Assembly: GCA_011087645.1 (NCBI GenBank)
Contig: JAALLF010000003.1
Span: 62,001 to 126,000 of the forward strand
Length of the DNA stretch: 64,000 nt
Direction: 5' to 3'
From: Alphaproteobacteria bacterium
GTDB taxonomy: Bacteria; Pseudomonadota; Alphaproteobacteria; UBA6615
Shown here: piece after piece, positions 44,901-53,925 of the stretch
Layout of the letters: every line of letters starts with the position of its first letter
How positions within the stretch are numbered: the stretch's first letter is position 1
Notes under the pieces: generated by a model
Databases searched by the model: none
Told to the model about the DNA's origin: nothing
What the model saw: only the letters and a program-made list of their open reading frames with translations
Made by a program: the position numbers and the translations under genes

Positions 44901-46261
44901 GTGACGGCTTCACGATTACCGGCGGTGGCAGCGATGACCAGGCGGGTTGGTCGGTTTCTTCTGCGGGTGATGTTAACGGCGACGGATTTGACGACATTAT
45001 CGTCGGTGCGATACACGCCAGTGGCGTTGATGATTTGAAAAGCAGTGCGGGCGAAAGCTATGTGATCTTTGGTCACGCGGGTGGGTTTTCGGATATTGAT
45101 GTAAGCGCGCTGACGCCGGCTGATGGATTTACCATTTACGGTGCCGACGCCGAGGATCGTTCGGGCTATTCGGTTTCTTCCGCGGGTGACGTCAATGGAG
45201 ACGGTTATGAGGACGTTATTATCGGTGCCATTGGGGCGCGCGGCGATGGTAACGCGACGCGAAATTCGGGTGAGGCCTATGTTGTCTTCGGTAAGGCCGG
45301 CGGCATCGGCGATGTCCATCTAAGTGTAATTTCGCCGACCGACTGGTTCACCATCCGGGGAACCGATGCCAACGATAACTTGGGACGATCAGTCTCTTCT
45401 GCCGGTGATATCAACGGTGATGGTTTTGACGACATCATCGTTGGGGCGTGGAATGCCGATGGCGTTGATGAAACGGGTAATGATGGCGAAAGTTATGTGA
45501 TCTTCGGCAAGGAGGGCGGCTTCGGACCGATTGAGGTCGATGCGATGACGCCGACGGAAGGTTTCACTATCTTGGGCGGCATCATGGCCGATCGTGCGGG
45601 TGGCTCGGTTTCGGCGGCGGGCGATGTTAACGGTGACGGATACGACGATGTTATCGTTGCCGCGCCTTTTGCCGCTGGTACCGGTGCGCTGGGCAGTACC
45701 GCTGGCGACAGCTATGTCATTTACGGTAGCAACCTGACCGGTGCGGTCACCCATGAGGGTACGGATGCCGGCGAGGTTCTGACGGGTACGCTTAATGCCG
45801 ATGTCATGGTTGCTGGGCAGGGCGACGATACTGTGAATGGCGGTGGCGGCGAAGACGTTCTGATTGGCGGCGCCGGTAATGACATGCTGTCAATTGGCGA
45901 TGTGAATTTTGCCCGCATCGACGGTGGCGCTGGTGATGATACCTTGGTCCTCGAGGGCGCTGGCGAAAGTCTCGATCTAACCGCGTTGGGTTCCTCGGAA
46001 ATCGAAGGTATCGAAGCAATCGACTTGTCTGGCACCGGCGACAATGAGCTCACCCTCAACGTCCAGGACGTGCTGCAACTATCCGATGAAACCAACGATC
46101 TGCGTATCAATGGTGATGGCGGCGACACGGTGAACCTGCAAGGCGACTTCGCTGCCGTCGGTCAAGAGATGGTCGATGGCATCAACTACGATGTTTACGC
46201 TTCCGCCAGCACAGAAGCGCGGGTCTTGGCCGAGGTTGCGGACGTCAACGTCATCGTATAG
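41963..46261 (+). CDS. Large RTX protein with Ig-like repeats and a seven-repeat FG-GAP block
   Basis: 1432 residues, no signal peptide, very acidic. Order: Gly/Asn-rich head (1-30); calcium-binding RTX nonapeptides (about 30-80, GGNDILFG, GDDTLIGG); one cadherin-like domain (about 165-260, SFSYTVTDGLGGSD); four Ig-like repeats of about 120 residues (266-750) each with IPVGAILSDG; seven FG-GAP repeats (773-1260) with SSAGDINGDGFDDIIIGA; then RTX repeats (about 1266-1330) and a C-terminal tail that is the likely type I secretion signal. Probably a secreted or surface adhesin or matrix protein. Site GGAG lies seven bases before the ATG. No HlyB/HlyD/TolC genes adjoin. Confidence 0.88.
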   Translation: MPPGGNKGGGGNAGSNGGGGGNGSGGAQLHIGTNAADFLDGKGGNDILFGRQGDDLIEGDQGDDTLIGGTGNDTLDGGHHNDIALYMDDSAGTVSDNPDNFYSVLDYDIAIGTGTTTITDQNSADGDTGVDTLVDVEQAVFSDGDADGDGTAELVTVHLDGQNNAILAVADTGAGDEDTSIVYEAGYLIQNDIDFDGDGMKLVSVQDAVNGTVSLALDGEVTFTPDENYSGDASFSYTVTDGLGGSDTQIVKIEVAAVADGPVVTVQDATGDEDTSIALSISTALTDTDGSETLISLVVSDIPVGAILSDGFNSFTATADGTQVNIFNWNQGDLTITPPADSGVDFVLTVTAEAQEVSNGDTETTSEPIAVTVNAIADVPSLDLDPVATGDEDTAIAFDISSALSDTDGSEMLSLIVSGIPVGAILSDGSNVFVAGVGDTEVDISPWMLTGMTITPPLDNDEDIQLTVTATATETSNDDTASTVGTIDVSVTGTVDVPSLDLDSATAGNQALGAVAGDEDTAITLDVSAALTDTDGSETLMLVISGIPVGAMLSDGVKSFTSTGTGTEVDIASWNQGALTITPPADSDGNFQLTVTATATEGPGGSTASTAGTIDVSVDAVADAPVIDLNAMDSGSQTVGAATGQQGTPISLDVAATVTDVDGSESLSALVVSAIPVGVILSDGTNSFTATALDSDVDILPWNLTLLTATPPAGDDTDFQLQVTATSTEASNGATNWTQGSIDVTVLGEIGAPTIDLGALSPASGFKIFGADNSDQSGWSVSDAGDINGDGFDDIIIGAINGAGLANAEFSAGESYVVFGKAGGFTDIDLDPLNFTEGFTIYGADASDNSGNSVSSAGDINGDGFDDIIIGASNSAGIANSEVGAGESYVIYGKAGGYTDVDLGALSSADGFAIYGVDVDDKSGFSVSSAGDLNGDGFDDMIVGAYLADSAAGVDSGESYVIFGKSGGFGDVDLGAIAPGDGFTITGGGSDDQAGWSVSSAGDVNGDGFDDIIVGAIHASGVDDLKSSAGESYVIFGHAGGFSDIDVSALTPADGFTIYGADAEDRSGYSVSSAGDVNGDGYEDVIIGAIGARGDGNATRNSGEAYVVFGKAGGIGDVHLSVISPTDWFTIRGTDANDNLGRSVSSAGDINGDGFDDIIVGAWNADGVDETGNDGESYVIFGKEGGFGPIEVDAMTPTEGFTILGGIMADRAGGSVSAAGDVNGDGYDDVIVAAPFAAGTGALGSTAGDSYVIYGSNLTGAVTHEGTDAGEVLTGTLNADVMVAGQGDDTVNGGGGEDVLIGGAGNDMLSIGDVNFARIDGGAGDDTLVLEGAGESLDLTALGSSEIEGIEAIDLSGTGDNELTLNVQDVLQLSDETNDLRINGDGGDTVNLQGDFAAVGQEMVDGINYDVYASASTEARVLAEVADVNVIV
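42760..44215 (+). repeat. Four tandem Ig-like coding repeats
   Basis: Four units of about 360 bases inside the RTX gene. Each encodes DEDT-type start, TDTDGSE, IPVGAILSDG, an ITPP turn and a VTATAxE strand. The last copy is the most divergent (GQQGT in place of GDEDT). Confidence 0.75.
44281..45740 (+). repeat. Seven tandem FG-GAP coding repeats
   Basis: Seven units of about 210 bases inside the RTX gene, each encoding a GxSVSSAGDxNGDGxDD calcium-loop segment and a GESYVIFGK strand. The number matches one turn of a seven-bladed, integrin-alpha-like propeller. Confidence 0.8.
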
Positions 46262-46282
46262 GCCCCAACAAATGGTAGGATT

Positions 46283-47365
46283 GTGAGCGCTGCAACAATA
46301 GAAAAAACCCATGAACCCGAGACGGCGGCGACACAGTCGCCGCCGTTGAAGTTGGAGCCGTCATCTAAGTTTGCGCAATGGCTGGCCGAGTTGGAAACCA
46401 GCCATTGCCTGACCACCTATCAGGCTGGCAAAATATTCATGATCGGTAGCGCTGAGGGCGACCGGCTGTCGGTCTTCGAACGCACGCTTAACCGTTGTAT
46501 GGGGTTGGCCGTCACGCCGCGAAGCGTCTACGTATCGACCCAGTGGCAGTTATGGCATCTCGAAAACGCTATGGCGGAGGGCCGGTCTAAGGATGGCTAT
46601 GATGGCGTCTATGTGCCCCAAGCGGGTTCGGTTACGGGTGAGCTGGATATCCATGACATGGCGGTCGACGACGATGACCGGCTAATATTTGTCAATACGC
46701 TGTTTTCGTGCCTGGCAACTACGAGCGACACTCACTCATTTAAGCCGTTGTGGCAGCCAAAGTTTATTACCGAATTGGCGCCTGAGGATCGTTGTCATTT
46801 GAATGGGCTGGCGATGCGTGATGGGAAGGCGGCCTATGTGACCGCAGTGTCTCAAACGGACAATGCCGAGGGCTGGCGCGAACATCGCCGCCGTGGCGGC
46901 TGCGTGATCGACGTCAAGACCCATGACATCGTAGGCCATGGTCTATCCATGCCCCATTCGCCTCGCTGGCACGACGATAAGCTGTGGCTGCATAATTCGG
47001 GGTCCGGAGAGTTCGGCTTTATCGATTTTGAGACCGGGCGCTTCGAACCGGTAGTTTGCTGTCCCGGCTATTTGCGGGGCCTGACGTTCTGCGGCGGTTA
47101 CGCCGTCATGGGGTTGTCAAAACCCCGCGGCAACAAGGCATTTGCCGGCCTGGTGCTGGACGATACGCTGAAAAAAGCCGACGTTAGCGCGCAATGCGGT
47201 CTTCTCGTCGTCGATCTGACCACAGGTGAGACCGTGCATTCGTTGAAAATCGACGGTGTGGTTGAAGAGCTCTATGACGTCGCCGCCTTGGCTGGTGTAA
47301 GCCGGCCCATGACCGTTGGTTTTCAAAACGACGATATTCGCCGGGTGATTTCCATAGAAGAATAA
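46283..47365 (+). CDS. TIGR03032-like protein next to the RTX gene
   Basis: 360 residues from a GTG at 46283, 21 bases after the RTX stop, with AGGA upstream. It matches what I remember of the TIGR03032 family: TYQAGKIFMIGS, a repeated strand pattern consistent with a beta-propeller, CHLNGLAMRDGKAAYVTAVS, MPHSPRWHDDKLWLHNSGSGE, and LRGLTFCGGYAVMGLSKPRG. The family function is unknown; members are often seen beside large repeat proteins, so a role in modifying, folding or secreting the RTX protein is an inference from position only. Confidence 0.8.
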   Translation: MSAATIEKTHEPETAATQSPPLKLEPSSKFAQWLAELETSHCLTTYQAGKIFMIGSAEGDRLSVFERTLNRCMGLAVTPRSVYVSTQWQLWHLENAMAEGRSKDGYDGVYVPQAGSVTGELDIHDMAVDDDDRLIFVNTLFSCLATTSDTHSFKPLWQPKFITELAPEDRCHLNGLAMRDGKAAYVTAVSQTDNAEGWREHRRRGGCVIDVKTHDIVGHGLSMPHSPRWHDDKLWLHNSGSGEFGFIDFETGRFEPVVCCPGYLRGLTFCGGYAVMGLSKPRGNKAFAGLVLDDTLKKADVSAQCGLLVVDLTTGETVHSLKIDGVVEELYDVAALAGVSRPMTVGFQNDDIRRVISIEE

Positions 47366-47457
47366 GGTCGACGCCCCGCGAGCTTCGCGCGGTTGTTCGC
47401 TCCCCCTTTCGTTCGGGTTATGGTGTGCCAAACCCAAAGATCGAAGGGATGACAATA

Positions 47458-48480
47458 ATGACGGGCGAAACTAACCGCCGCTGGTTGCTGGCAAATCGTC
47501 CTGCCGGCGAGCCGAGCGAGAACGATTTCGAATTGGTCGAGGCGCCAGTGCCGGAACCAGGTGCCGGCGAGTTTGTCATCCGGGCACTTTACCTATCCCT
47601 TGACCCCTATATGCGCGGACGCATGCGAGACGTGAAATCTTATGCACCACCCGCGGCTCTTGGCGAGGTGATGGTCGGTGGGGTTGCCGGCCAGGTAGTT
47701 GCTTCGAAAAACGCTGACTTCTCCGAGGGAGATATCGTTCAGGGGAATTTCGGCTGGCAGGAATACGCTGTCTCCGACGGCGCCGGCATACAGCGGATCG
47801 ATAGCTCGTTGGCGCCGATTTCGACGGCCCTTGGCATTCTCGGGATGCCCGGCATGACCGCATATTTCGGCTTGCTCGAAGTCGGCCAGCCAGTGGCGGG
47901 CGAGACGGTCCTAGTCTCGGCAGCCTCTGGCGCTGTAGGCGGCGTGGTCGGGCAAATCGCTAAAATCAAAGGTTGTCGCGCCGTGGGGATTGCCGGCGGC
48001 GCAGAGAAATGTGCCTATATCACGGATGTTTTGGGGTTCGATGCGGCTGTGGATTATAAGGCTGCGCTGGATGATCTGCATGCCGCCCTAAAAGAGGCAT
48101 GCCCGGACGGCATCGACGTCTATTTCGACAATGTCGGTGGCGCGACCTTGGACACCGTATTGTCGCTGATCAACCTGCACGCGCGTATCGCCATTTGCGG
48201 CATGATCTCAGAGTATAATCTGACCGCGCCAGAGATGGCGGCCCGGCCGACCCGTGCCCTTCTGGTCAATCGGGCGCGGATGCAGGGTCTGCTGGTTCAC
48301 GATTGGGCTGATCGTCGTGCTGAAGGTGTCGCTCAAATGGCCGCCTGGATCGACGAAGGAAAGCTGCTCTACAAAGAAGATGTGGTCGAGGGAATAGAAA
48401 ATATGCCGGGGGCGTTCCTGCGTCTGCTGCGCGGTGAGAACTTCGGCAAGCAGTTGGTCAAGGCAGGCGATCCAGACTAG
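47458..48480 (+). CDS. Zinc-free MDR-type NADP-dependent oxidoreductase
   Basis: 340 residues from the ATG at 47458 (GAAGGG nine bases upstream; ATG at 47449 and GTG at 47425 are alternatives). Medium-chain reductase of the leukotriene B4 dehydrogenase/CurA type: SLDPYMRGRM, GMTAYFGLLEVGQP, VSAASGAVGGVVGQIAKIKG nucleotide loop, DVYFDNVGG. Such enzymes reduce carbon-carbon double bonds next to a carbonyl using NADPH. Lacks the zinc ligands of alcohol dehydrogenases. Substrate unknown. Confidence 0.88.
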   Translation: MTGETNRRWLLANRPAGEPSENDFELVEAPVPEPGAGEFVIRALYLSLDPYMRGRMRDVKSYAPPAALGEVMVGGVAGQVVASKNADFSEGDIVQGNFGWQEYAVSDGAGIQRIDSSLAPISTALGILGMPGMTAYFGLLEVGQPVAGETVLVSAASGAVGGVVGQIAKIKGCRAVGIAGGAEKCAYITDVLGFDAAVDYKAALDDLHAALKEACPDGIDVYFDNVGGATLDTVLSLINLHARIAICGMISEYNLTAPEMAARPTRALLVNRARMQGLLVHDWADRRAEGVAQMAAWIDEGKLLYKEDVVEGIENMPGAFLRLLRGENFGKQLVKAGDPD

Positions 48481-48577
48481 ACACGGTGGAACTCGGACCT
48501 GTTTGCCGGTAAATAGAACGAAATTGTGATCGATGTTTTAGCGCTTGTCCCTCACGTCCGTGTATGGGAGCCGGGTT

Positions 48578-49231
48578 ATGAACGAGACAATGACCAGTTA
48601 TATCGAGGGGCGTTCATGCGCGGGCTGCACCATGTGCTGCAAGCTTTTGAGCATTGAGGTGCTTAATAAACCACGACAGCGATGGTGCACTCATTGTGAT
48701 ATTGGCGTTGGCTGTAAAATCTATGACGAACGGCCCGAGGAATGCCGTACCTTTACGTGCGGCTATCTTGCCGATGTGGGCATCGGCGAGCATTGGAAAC
48801 CCGCAGTTTCGAAAATGGTAGTTTCACTGGCGACGAATGCCAAGCGGATCGTCGTTTACGTCGACTCCGACCGGCCCGACGCTTGGCGCAAGGAACCCTA
48901 TTACACCGACCTCAGGAACTGGTCGAAGGCCGCAGCCCAAAATCGAGGCGAGTTACTAGTGTCGCAGGGTCGCGATATGTTCGTGATAACCCCCGAGGGG
49001 GAAACAAATTTGGGCCAGGTCGGCGATGATCAAGTAATCATCGCGTTGCGCAAGAGCGGTTCGGGCGGAAGTGAGTTCGATCATGTCGTCCTCGATCTGG
49101 ACGATCCGATTTTCGAGAAAATGAAACTCCTGAAAGACCCAGATGCGGCGAAGGCCGCGTCGCCCGAAGAACTTTCCGAAGCTCGACGCGAGGTTGATGC
49201 CTGGTGGGCGCAGCAGGAAAAGCAGGGCTAA
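48578..49231 (+). CDS. YkgJ-type cysteine-cluster protein
   Basis: 217 residues from the ATG at 48578 (GGGAG upstream). The first 80 residues hold a cysteine cluster: CAGCTMCC, then CTHC, GCKIYDERPEECRTFTC, as in the YkgJ/CxxCxxCC family of presumed zinc- or iron-binding proteins. The remaining part is a mixed domain without recognisable motif and ends in a charged helix. Function unknown. It converges on the membrane-protein gene, 12 bases away. Confidence 0.82.
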   Translation: MNETMTSYIEGRSCAGCTMCCKLLSIEVLNKPRQRWCTHCDIGVGCKIYDERPEECRTFTCGYLADVGIGEHWKPAVSKMVVSLATNAKRIVVYVDSDRPDAWRKEPYYTDLRNWSKAAAQNRGELLVSQGRDMFVITPEGETNLGQVGDDQVIIALRKSGSGGSEFDHVVLDLDDPIFEKMKLLKDPDAAKAASPEELSEARREVDAWWAQQEKQG

Positions 49232-49243
49232 CGCCGCAGGCCC

Positions 49244-50416
49244 CTAACTCGTGCGGAATAGATATTTGGAAATGTCAGGGTTTTCGCGTCGCCACATCAC
49301 ATTGTCTAAGAAGTAATGGTGGACGTTGATGAATATAGCGAACATGAACAGGAATGCCTGGCTGCCGAATGCCGCCCGGTTGTAGGGCACGAATAAATCC
49401 AACGCGGTCGGTAATATCCAGAACCCGAAGAAGCTGATGACAACGCCGAAGACGAAGAAGTATGTAAGCCGCGACACGGGGTTCGAGAAAAGGCTGCGCG
49501 GACGGTCCGTGCGGGTCTTGTCGCGCTCCACATTCAGTTGGTAACGCCAGACCACGACCAGATACTGCAGCGAATGGGCTGCCGGCGTCGCCAGCACCAT
49601 GAGAACGACGAAGGCGGCCGGCGCCACGAGCGCAGGAAGCAGAACCCACAGATAAAGCGACACCAGATAGGCCACCGCTCCGTTAAAGGGAAAACGTTCA
49701 CCGGACCGCCAATGGCGATAAATTACCGCTAAGGCCAGGATGGTGGTAACTGCCGTAGCCGATCCGATAATGATCAGAAAGACAGTTGGGACCGGTATGC
49801 TGTAGGACGAAAGCCCGAATAGGTCGCGTTGGGCGACCGCGTTGTTCAAGGCGACCCAACTGAGGATCCAACACAGATAGGCATTTATGGTCAGGATGGT
49901 CTTATCGAGCGGTGCGAAGAAACTCTTTTTCAGTACCGAATCGACGATGATCATGCCGTAGCCTTGCTTGACATAGTGCCAGCCGACGAAAAATAGCATG
50001 ATGTTGAAGCCGAACCCCAACGTGCGGCCACTATCGGAGCCGATCGCCGCGGCGAAGAATACGATGAGGCTTGCGGGTACAATGAGGCCCGCGATGACAT
50101 ATCGCACTCGTAAGCGTGGCGCGTAGGCTTGGCCGAACGCTTTCTCGGTAAAATTCCGGTAGAAAATTTGGTAAGAATGCGCGAAGTGGGGGGAGTTAAT
50201 AAAGTGGGCGAGCAAGAGAATAGTCCCTGCGACCATGGGTTCGAAGGTCACGGTATCGAGGAACATCAGCGGGATGAAGATCAGCAGCGAGCCGCCACCC
50301 AGGCACAGAAAATCGACCAGAGGTGTGAATAGGGACCCCTTGTGTACCGCGTTGGACTCGTCCAGCGGATCGACACTGAGTTGCTCTGGGGAGAGCGGGG
50401 GAGATGTTATGGTCAT
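49244..50416 (-). CDS. Polytopic membrane protein with conserved histidines
   Basis: 390 residues with nine or ten hydrophobic segments. Histidines occur in membrane-edge contexts: FINSPHFAHSYQ, FVGWHYVKQGYGM and INVHHYFLDNVMWR, the last near the C-terminus. The pattern recalls membrane enzymes using histidine-bound metal, but no named desaturase motif is complete. No signal peptide. It is not in an operon. I do not recognise the family. Confidence 0.7.
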   Translation of the reverse strand: MTITSPPLSPEQLSVDPLDESNAVHKGSLFTPLVDFLCLGGGSLLIFIPLMFLDTVTFEPMVAGTILLLAHFINSPHFAHSYQIFYRNFTEKAFGQAYAPRLRVRYVIAGLIVPASLIVFFAAAIGSDSGRTLGFGFNIMLFFVGWHYVKQGYGMIIVDSVLKKSFFAPLDKTILTINAYLCWILSWVALNNAVAQRDLFGLSSYSIPVPTVFLIIIGSATAVTTILALAVIYRHWRSGERFPFNGAVAYLVSLYLWVLLPALVAPAAFVVLMVLATPAAHSLQYLVVVWRYQLNVERDKTRTDRPRSLFSNPVSRLTYFFVFGVVISFFGFWILPTALDLFVPYNRAAFGSQAFLFMFAIFINVHHYFLDNVMWRRENPDISKYLFRTS

Positions 50417-50616
50417 GATCGAGTACGGCCCTGGATCGACGGATTATGGTTTAGCGGACAGGGTGCATCGAACAGCGTTAATATCTGCTGAAATTTACGG
50501 AGTTTGCGGTCTTTCTCTAAGAAAAATCTATCTATAACAATATGTTAGAATCATGTGCGGGCTACCTCCGATACTGAGGTGTCGACACAAACAGGCACGA
50601 ATGAACGAGGTTAAAT

Positions 50617-50997
50617 ATGGCTGAGCCCTTGGATCGGGATGGCGTCATCCGACTTTTGGACAAGCTGGGAAGCGACGAAGATACTGACGTTCTGAAGGCG
50701 GCGCGCGATTTGCACTCACAAATTACTGCGGCCGAACTGGATTGGGACGAATTGTTAATGCCCGAGGACCGTGCGGAGGCGGATGACAGCGAACAGGAAA
50801 GCCTCGATGCTCCGGTGGCGAGCGGTAGCGCCAGCGATGACGAAACCTTGGCCCTGATTGAGAAACTGCTGTCCGATTCCGGCCGCTCCGAAGCGCTGCG
50901 GGAAGAGTTGGAAGAGTATAGGGCCGATATTGCGGAAGGCGATTTTAGCGCGAAAGACCATCAATATGTTCGCGCCCTCTACCAACGGCTGAAGTAG
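50617..50997 (+). CDS. Acidic soluble hypothetical protein
   Basis: 126 residues; GAGG lies about six bases before the ATG. Two predicted helical segments (VIRLLDKLGSDEDTDVLKAARDLHSQI and a C-terminal LREELEEYRADIAEGDFSAKDHQYVRALY) are joined by a disordered acidic linker. No cysteine, membrane segment or signal peptide. Family not recognised. It converges on the isomerase gene with 17 bases between. Confidence 0.7.
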   Translation: MAEPLDRDGVIRLLDKLGSDEDTDVLKAARDLHSQITAAELDWDELLMPEDRAEADDSEQESLDAPVASGSASDDETLALIEKLLSDSGRSEALREELEEYRADIAEGDFSAKDHQYVRALYQRLK

Positions 50998-51014
50998 GAT
51001 TCCTAATCCAGCGA

Positions 51015-51659
51015 TTACAGCCGGCTTTGCCGGCGCTGAGCGGCGACCGGTAAGTCACCGAGGCGTCCCCATTCGCCGTGTCGGAATGGCTCGGGGTTGT
51101 CGAGATAGTCGAGCAACATTTCGGTGACGTCGTCGCCCCAGAATATCTCGCCGTCGATCGCAAAAGTGGGCACACCGAACACGCCTGCGGCGACGGCTTC
51201 GTCGGTATTTGCGCGTAATTGCTGTTTGATAGCTGGATCGTTGATGCGCGCTTGCCAGTCGTCGACGCCAAGTGACGCGGCCAGCGCGCCCAGGCTCTCT
51301 GGGCCTTGCCCGTCGTTTCCGGTGCCCCAGATGTGATGAAATATCGCGCCGACTGAGGCGGCATCGCCCTCGAGCGCAACGGCAAGGCGCAGGACAGCGA
51401 GCGGGTTAAACGGATGGCGCGGCGGCGTTTTGAACGGGATACCGCGCTTGCCGGCTTGCCAATGGCAGTATCGGTAAGTCTGGCTCCGCTTGGCAGGGAT
51501 TTCAGCTGGTCCCATATTGTCCCAGGCACTGAGAAGCCCAGCGAACAACACCGGTTTAATTCGAATTTGCAAATCATTCGGAAGCCGGTCGAACGTCGTG
51601 AACTGTAGGTAGGCATAGGGCGATACGACATCGAAGTACCAGTCGGCGTGGCGAGTCAT
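51015..51659 (-). CDS. DsbA-like 2-hydroxychromene-2-carboxylate isomerase family protein
   Basis: 214 residues. Kappa-class GST/HCCA isomerase fold: WYFDVVSPYAYL with the catalytic Ser of this family, the helical insert, and the thioredoxin-like FGVPTFAIDGEIFWGDD end. Family members isomerise chromene carboxylates in naphthalene-type degradation with glutathione, but many paralogues have unknown substrates. GGAAAG lies upstream of the ATG. It follows the fused reductase gene by 120 bases on the same strand. Confidence 0.87.
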   Translation of the reverse strand: MTRHADWYFDVVSPYAYLQFTTFDRLPNDLQIRIKPVLFAGLLSAWDNMGPAEIPAKRSQTYRYCHWQAGKRGIPFKTPPRHPFNPLAVLRLAVALEGDAASVGAIFHHIWGTGNDGQGPESLGALAASLGVDDWQARINDPAIKQQLRANTDEAVAAGVFGVPTFAIDGEIFWGDDVTEMLLDYLDNPEPFRHGEWGRLGDLPVAAQRRQSRL

Positions 51660-51779
51660 GAATGCGCTTTCCGTTAGCTTGTAGCCTCACGCTACACACG
51701 AGAGTTTAGCCAACGCATGCTTCTAATGAAAACGCAGTGCAGCGCTAGCCGCGACGCTGTTAACTTATTTGTTGCAATC

Positions 51780-53879
51780 TTATAGATCGAGTATCACGCC
51801 GCAATCTTCACCACAGGCGGCGTCGCCAATTGTTGATCGCGGTGTTGCGCTGCAAATCAGAACTTCGTCCTCGCCATGGGGTGCGCTCGGTTCTTCAATG
51901 TAATCGACGGTGCCGCTCTTGAGGGGGGTCGCACAGGAGCCACAGATTCCAGACCGGCAGGAAAAGGCCGGATTGAGGCCGGACGCCTCAGCGAGTTCCA
52001 ACAGTGTTCCCTTGTCGGGCGACCATTCAACATCGACGTTTGAGGCTGTGAAACTGACATTGACTGGGTCGCTCGCGATTTCGCCGCGTGGTGTTGCAGG
52101 TTCGGCACTTGTGTCGTGTTTAAGCACCGTTGCCGGGCCGAACGATTCGTAATTGATCCGCTCGTCGCGCACTCCCAAGCTCACTAGTCCATCGTAAAGC
52201 GCTTGCATAAAAGGCTGGGGACCGCAGAGATAAAAATCATAATCATCGAGCGGTAATACATCGCGTAACAGATCCATATCGATCCGGCCTTCGCTGTCGT
52301 GGGTCGTGCCGCGCTGGTCGCTGGCACCTGGATCGCTAAACCGAATATGGGAGGTGAAAGAGTCATATGCGTCGGCCAGTTGGCGGACATGGTCGCCGAA
52401 GGCGTGAACTTGGCTATTTTGGGCGCCATGGATGAAGTATGTTTTGCGAAATTGACGGGTGCGCTTGCCCTCGTTGACGATATTGTTGGCCATGGCGATC
52501 ATCGGCGTGATGCCGACACCAGCCGATAATAAAACGACCGGGCGTTCGCTCGATTGATCGAGTGCGAACTTACCGCGCGGCGCCATCGCCTCAAGGCGAT
52601 AGCCGGTTGTCACGTGATCATGGAAGAAATTCGATACCAGCGCGTCGCCTCCTTCGCGCTTAATGGACAAGCGGTAATGGTCTCCGTTGGGGGCATCGGA
52701 TACCGTGTAGGTGCGTATAGCGGGTTCCGCTTCGCCGGGCAAAGAGAGGCGGATTGGCAGAAACTGCCCGGGTTTATAGTCTGCCACAGCGGCGCCATCG
52801 GCACGCCGCAGGTAGAACGACGAGACAATATCGCTTTCCCGCTGAACATCGAATACCTCATAAGGCAGATAGGCGTTGCGCTGCTTGTTGGCGGCGATCG
52901 TTTCGGCTGCTTGCTGCCAGCTTCCGGTTTGGTCGAGCATCGGCGAGTATTCGCCGAAATCGAAACGTAAGGGCAGGCTGTGCTCGACACGAATAACTTT
53001 TTCGGCGCGAAATCGTATAAGCCGTTCGGCTCCGGCGAAGGCCTCAACTTCCGGGCCCTCCCAAACGACTTCCGCCTGGCCAGTCATGTAGACCAAGTCG
53101 CCGGTGTCGAAATCGGCAAATAGAAACCCAGCCTTCGGATTCACCACAATATTGCCAACCGTGTTGAAGTGCAGATTTCCCGAAAAATCTGGAAACACGA
53201 AAGTACGATTGTCCTCGACGCGCACAAATCCTGGCTTGCCGCCGCGATGGGAGACATCGGCGCCGCGAGACGCCGCGGCGGCCCCGTCTGAAAACGCTGT
53301 TGCGATGAACAGCGTGTCCGAGCCCTCGATAAGGGTACGGGTTTCAGGATCGAACTTGTCCGATATATGGAGTGGCCGCTCGGCCTGAGGCGTATCGATG
53401 GTGGGTAGAATATCCACCGCCCGGGTTTGGATGTATTGCGGGCAATTACCAAAGGATTGTACGGTCTCGATCGATATACCCGCGGGACCGAGTGCGCGAA
53501 CCCGTCCTGTCATCCGGTTGCGCCGCCGGGCTTCGGGAAGGATGCCGAGCAGTCCAATGTCGCCGCCGGGCTTCAACGTTTCATTCAAGGGATCGCCATA
53601 TAGGGGTTTGGTGGCGATCTCGAGGTGGCGTGCATCAGGTGTCGACATGAATCCTGAACGGCCCGGGATGATCGAGGCCCAGGGCTGGCCCTGATCATCA
53701 ACCGTGCCGAGCAGGACAAAGGGCAGTAAGGCGTAGAATTCGCGGTGCTGGTCGGTCATATGGTCACGGATAACTCGACGCGCGAATCCGTCGATCTTCT
53801 CGCGTACACCCATCCGTTCTTGAACCTCCAGTTCGCCCTGGTGGAACGGCGAAGGTTCTCCTTGGTCGAGATGGGTCAC
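51780..53879 (-). CDS. PNPOx-like/ferredoxin reductase/2Fe-2S ferredoxin fusion
   Basis: 699 residues from a GTG at 53879 (AAGGAG eight bases upstream). Residues 1-340: flavin-binding split-barrel of the pyridoxamine phosphate oxidase group (IPGRSGFMSTPDARHLEI). Residues 345-590: FAD and NAD domains of a ferredoxin-NADP reductase (RLSIKREGG, LLSAGVGITPM, FYLCGPQPFM). Residues 610-699: plant-type 2Fe-2S ferredoxin with CRSGICGSC and a fourth Cys in LICSATP. It is a self-contained electron-transfer chain from NAD(P)H through FAD and 2Fe-2S, with the barrel as a likely second flavin site. Second gene after the VOC protein. Confidence 0.9.
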   Translation of the reverse strand: MTHLDQGEPSPFHQGELEVQERMGVREKIDGFARRVIRDHMTDQHREFYALLPFVLLGTVDDQGQPWASIIPGRSGFMSTPDARHLEIATKPLYGDPLNETLKPGGDIGLLGILPEARRRNRMTGRVRALGPAGISIETVQSFGNCPQYIQTRAVDILPTIDTPQAERPLHISDKFDPETRTLIEGSDTLFIATAFSDGAAAASRGADVSHRGGKPGFVRVEDNRTFVFPDFSGNLHFNTVGNIVVNPKAGFLFADFDTGDLVYMTGQAEVVWEGPEVEAFAGAERLIRFRAEKVIRVEHSLPLRFDFGEYSPMLDQTGSWQQAAETIAANKQRNAYLPYEVFDVQRESDIVSSFYLRRADGAAVADYKPGQFLPIRLSLPGEAEPAIRTYTVSDAPNGDHYRLSIKREGGDALVSNFFHDHVTTGYRLEAMAPRGKFALDQSSERPVVLLSAGVGITPMIAMANNIVNEGKRTRQFRKTYFIHGAQNSQVHAFGDHVRQLADAYDSFTSHIRFSDPGASDQRGTTHDSEGRIDMDLLRDVLPLDDYDFYLCGPQPFMQALYDGLVSLGVRDERINYESFGPATVLKHDTSAEPATPRGEIASDPVNVSFTASNVDVEWSPDKGTLLELAEASGLNPAFSCRSGICGSCATPLKSGTVDYIEEPSAPHGEDEVLICSATPRSTIGDAACGEDCGVILDL

Positions 53880-53925
53880 GGCTTCTACTCCTTACCGGTG
53901 TCTGTTAGCTTGGGCGCATCAGGCG

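Noticed and set aside
42760..45740. Regular repeats that could suggest a CRISPR array
   Set aside because: They are in-frame protein repeats of 210-360 bases, not short direct repeats with unique spacers.
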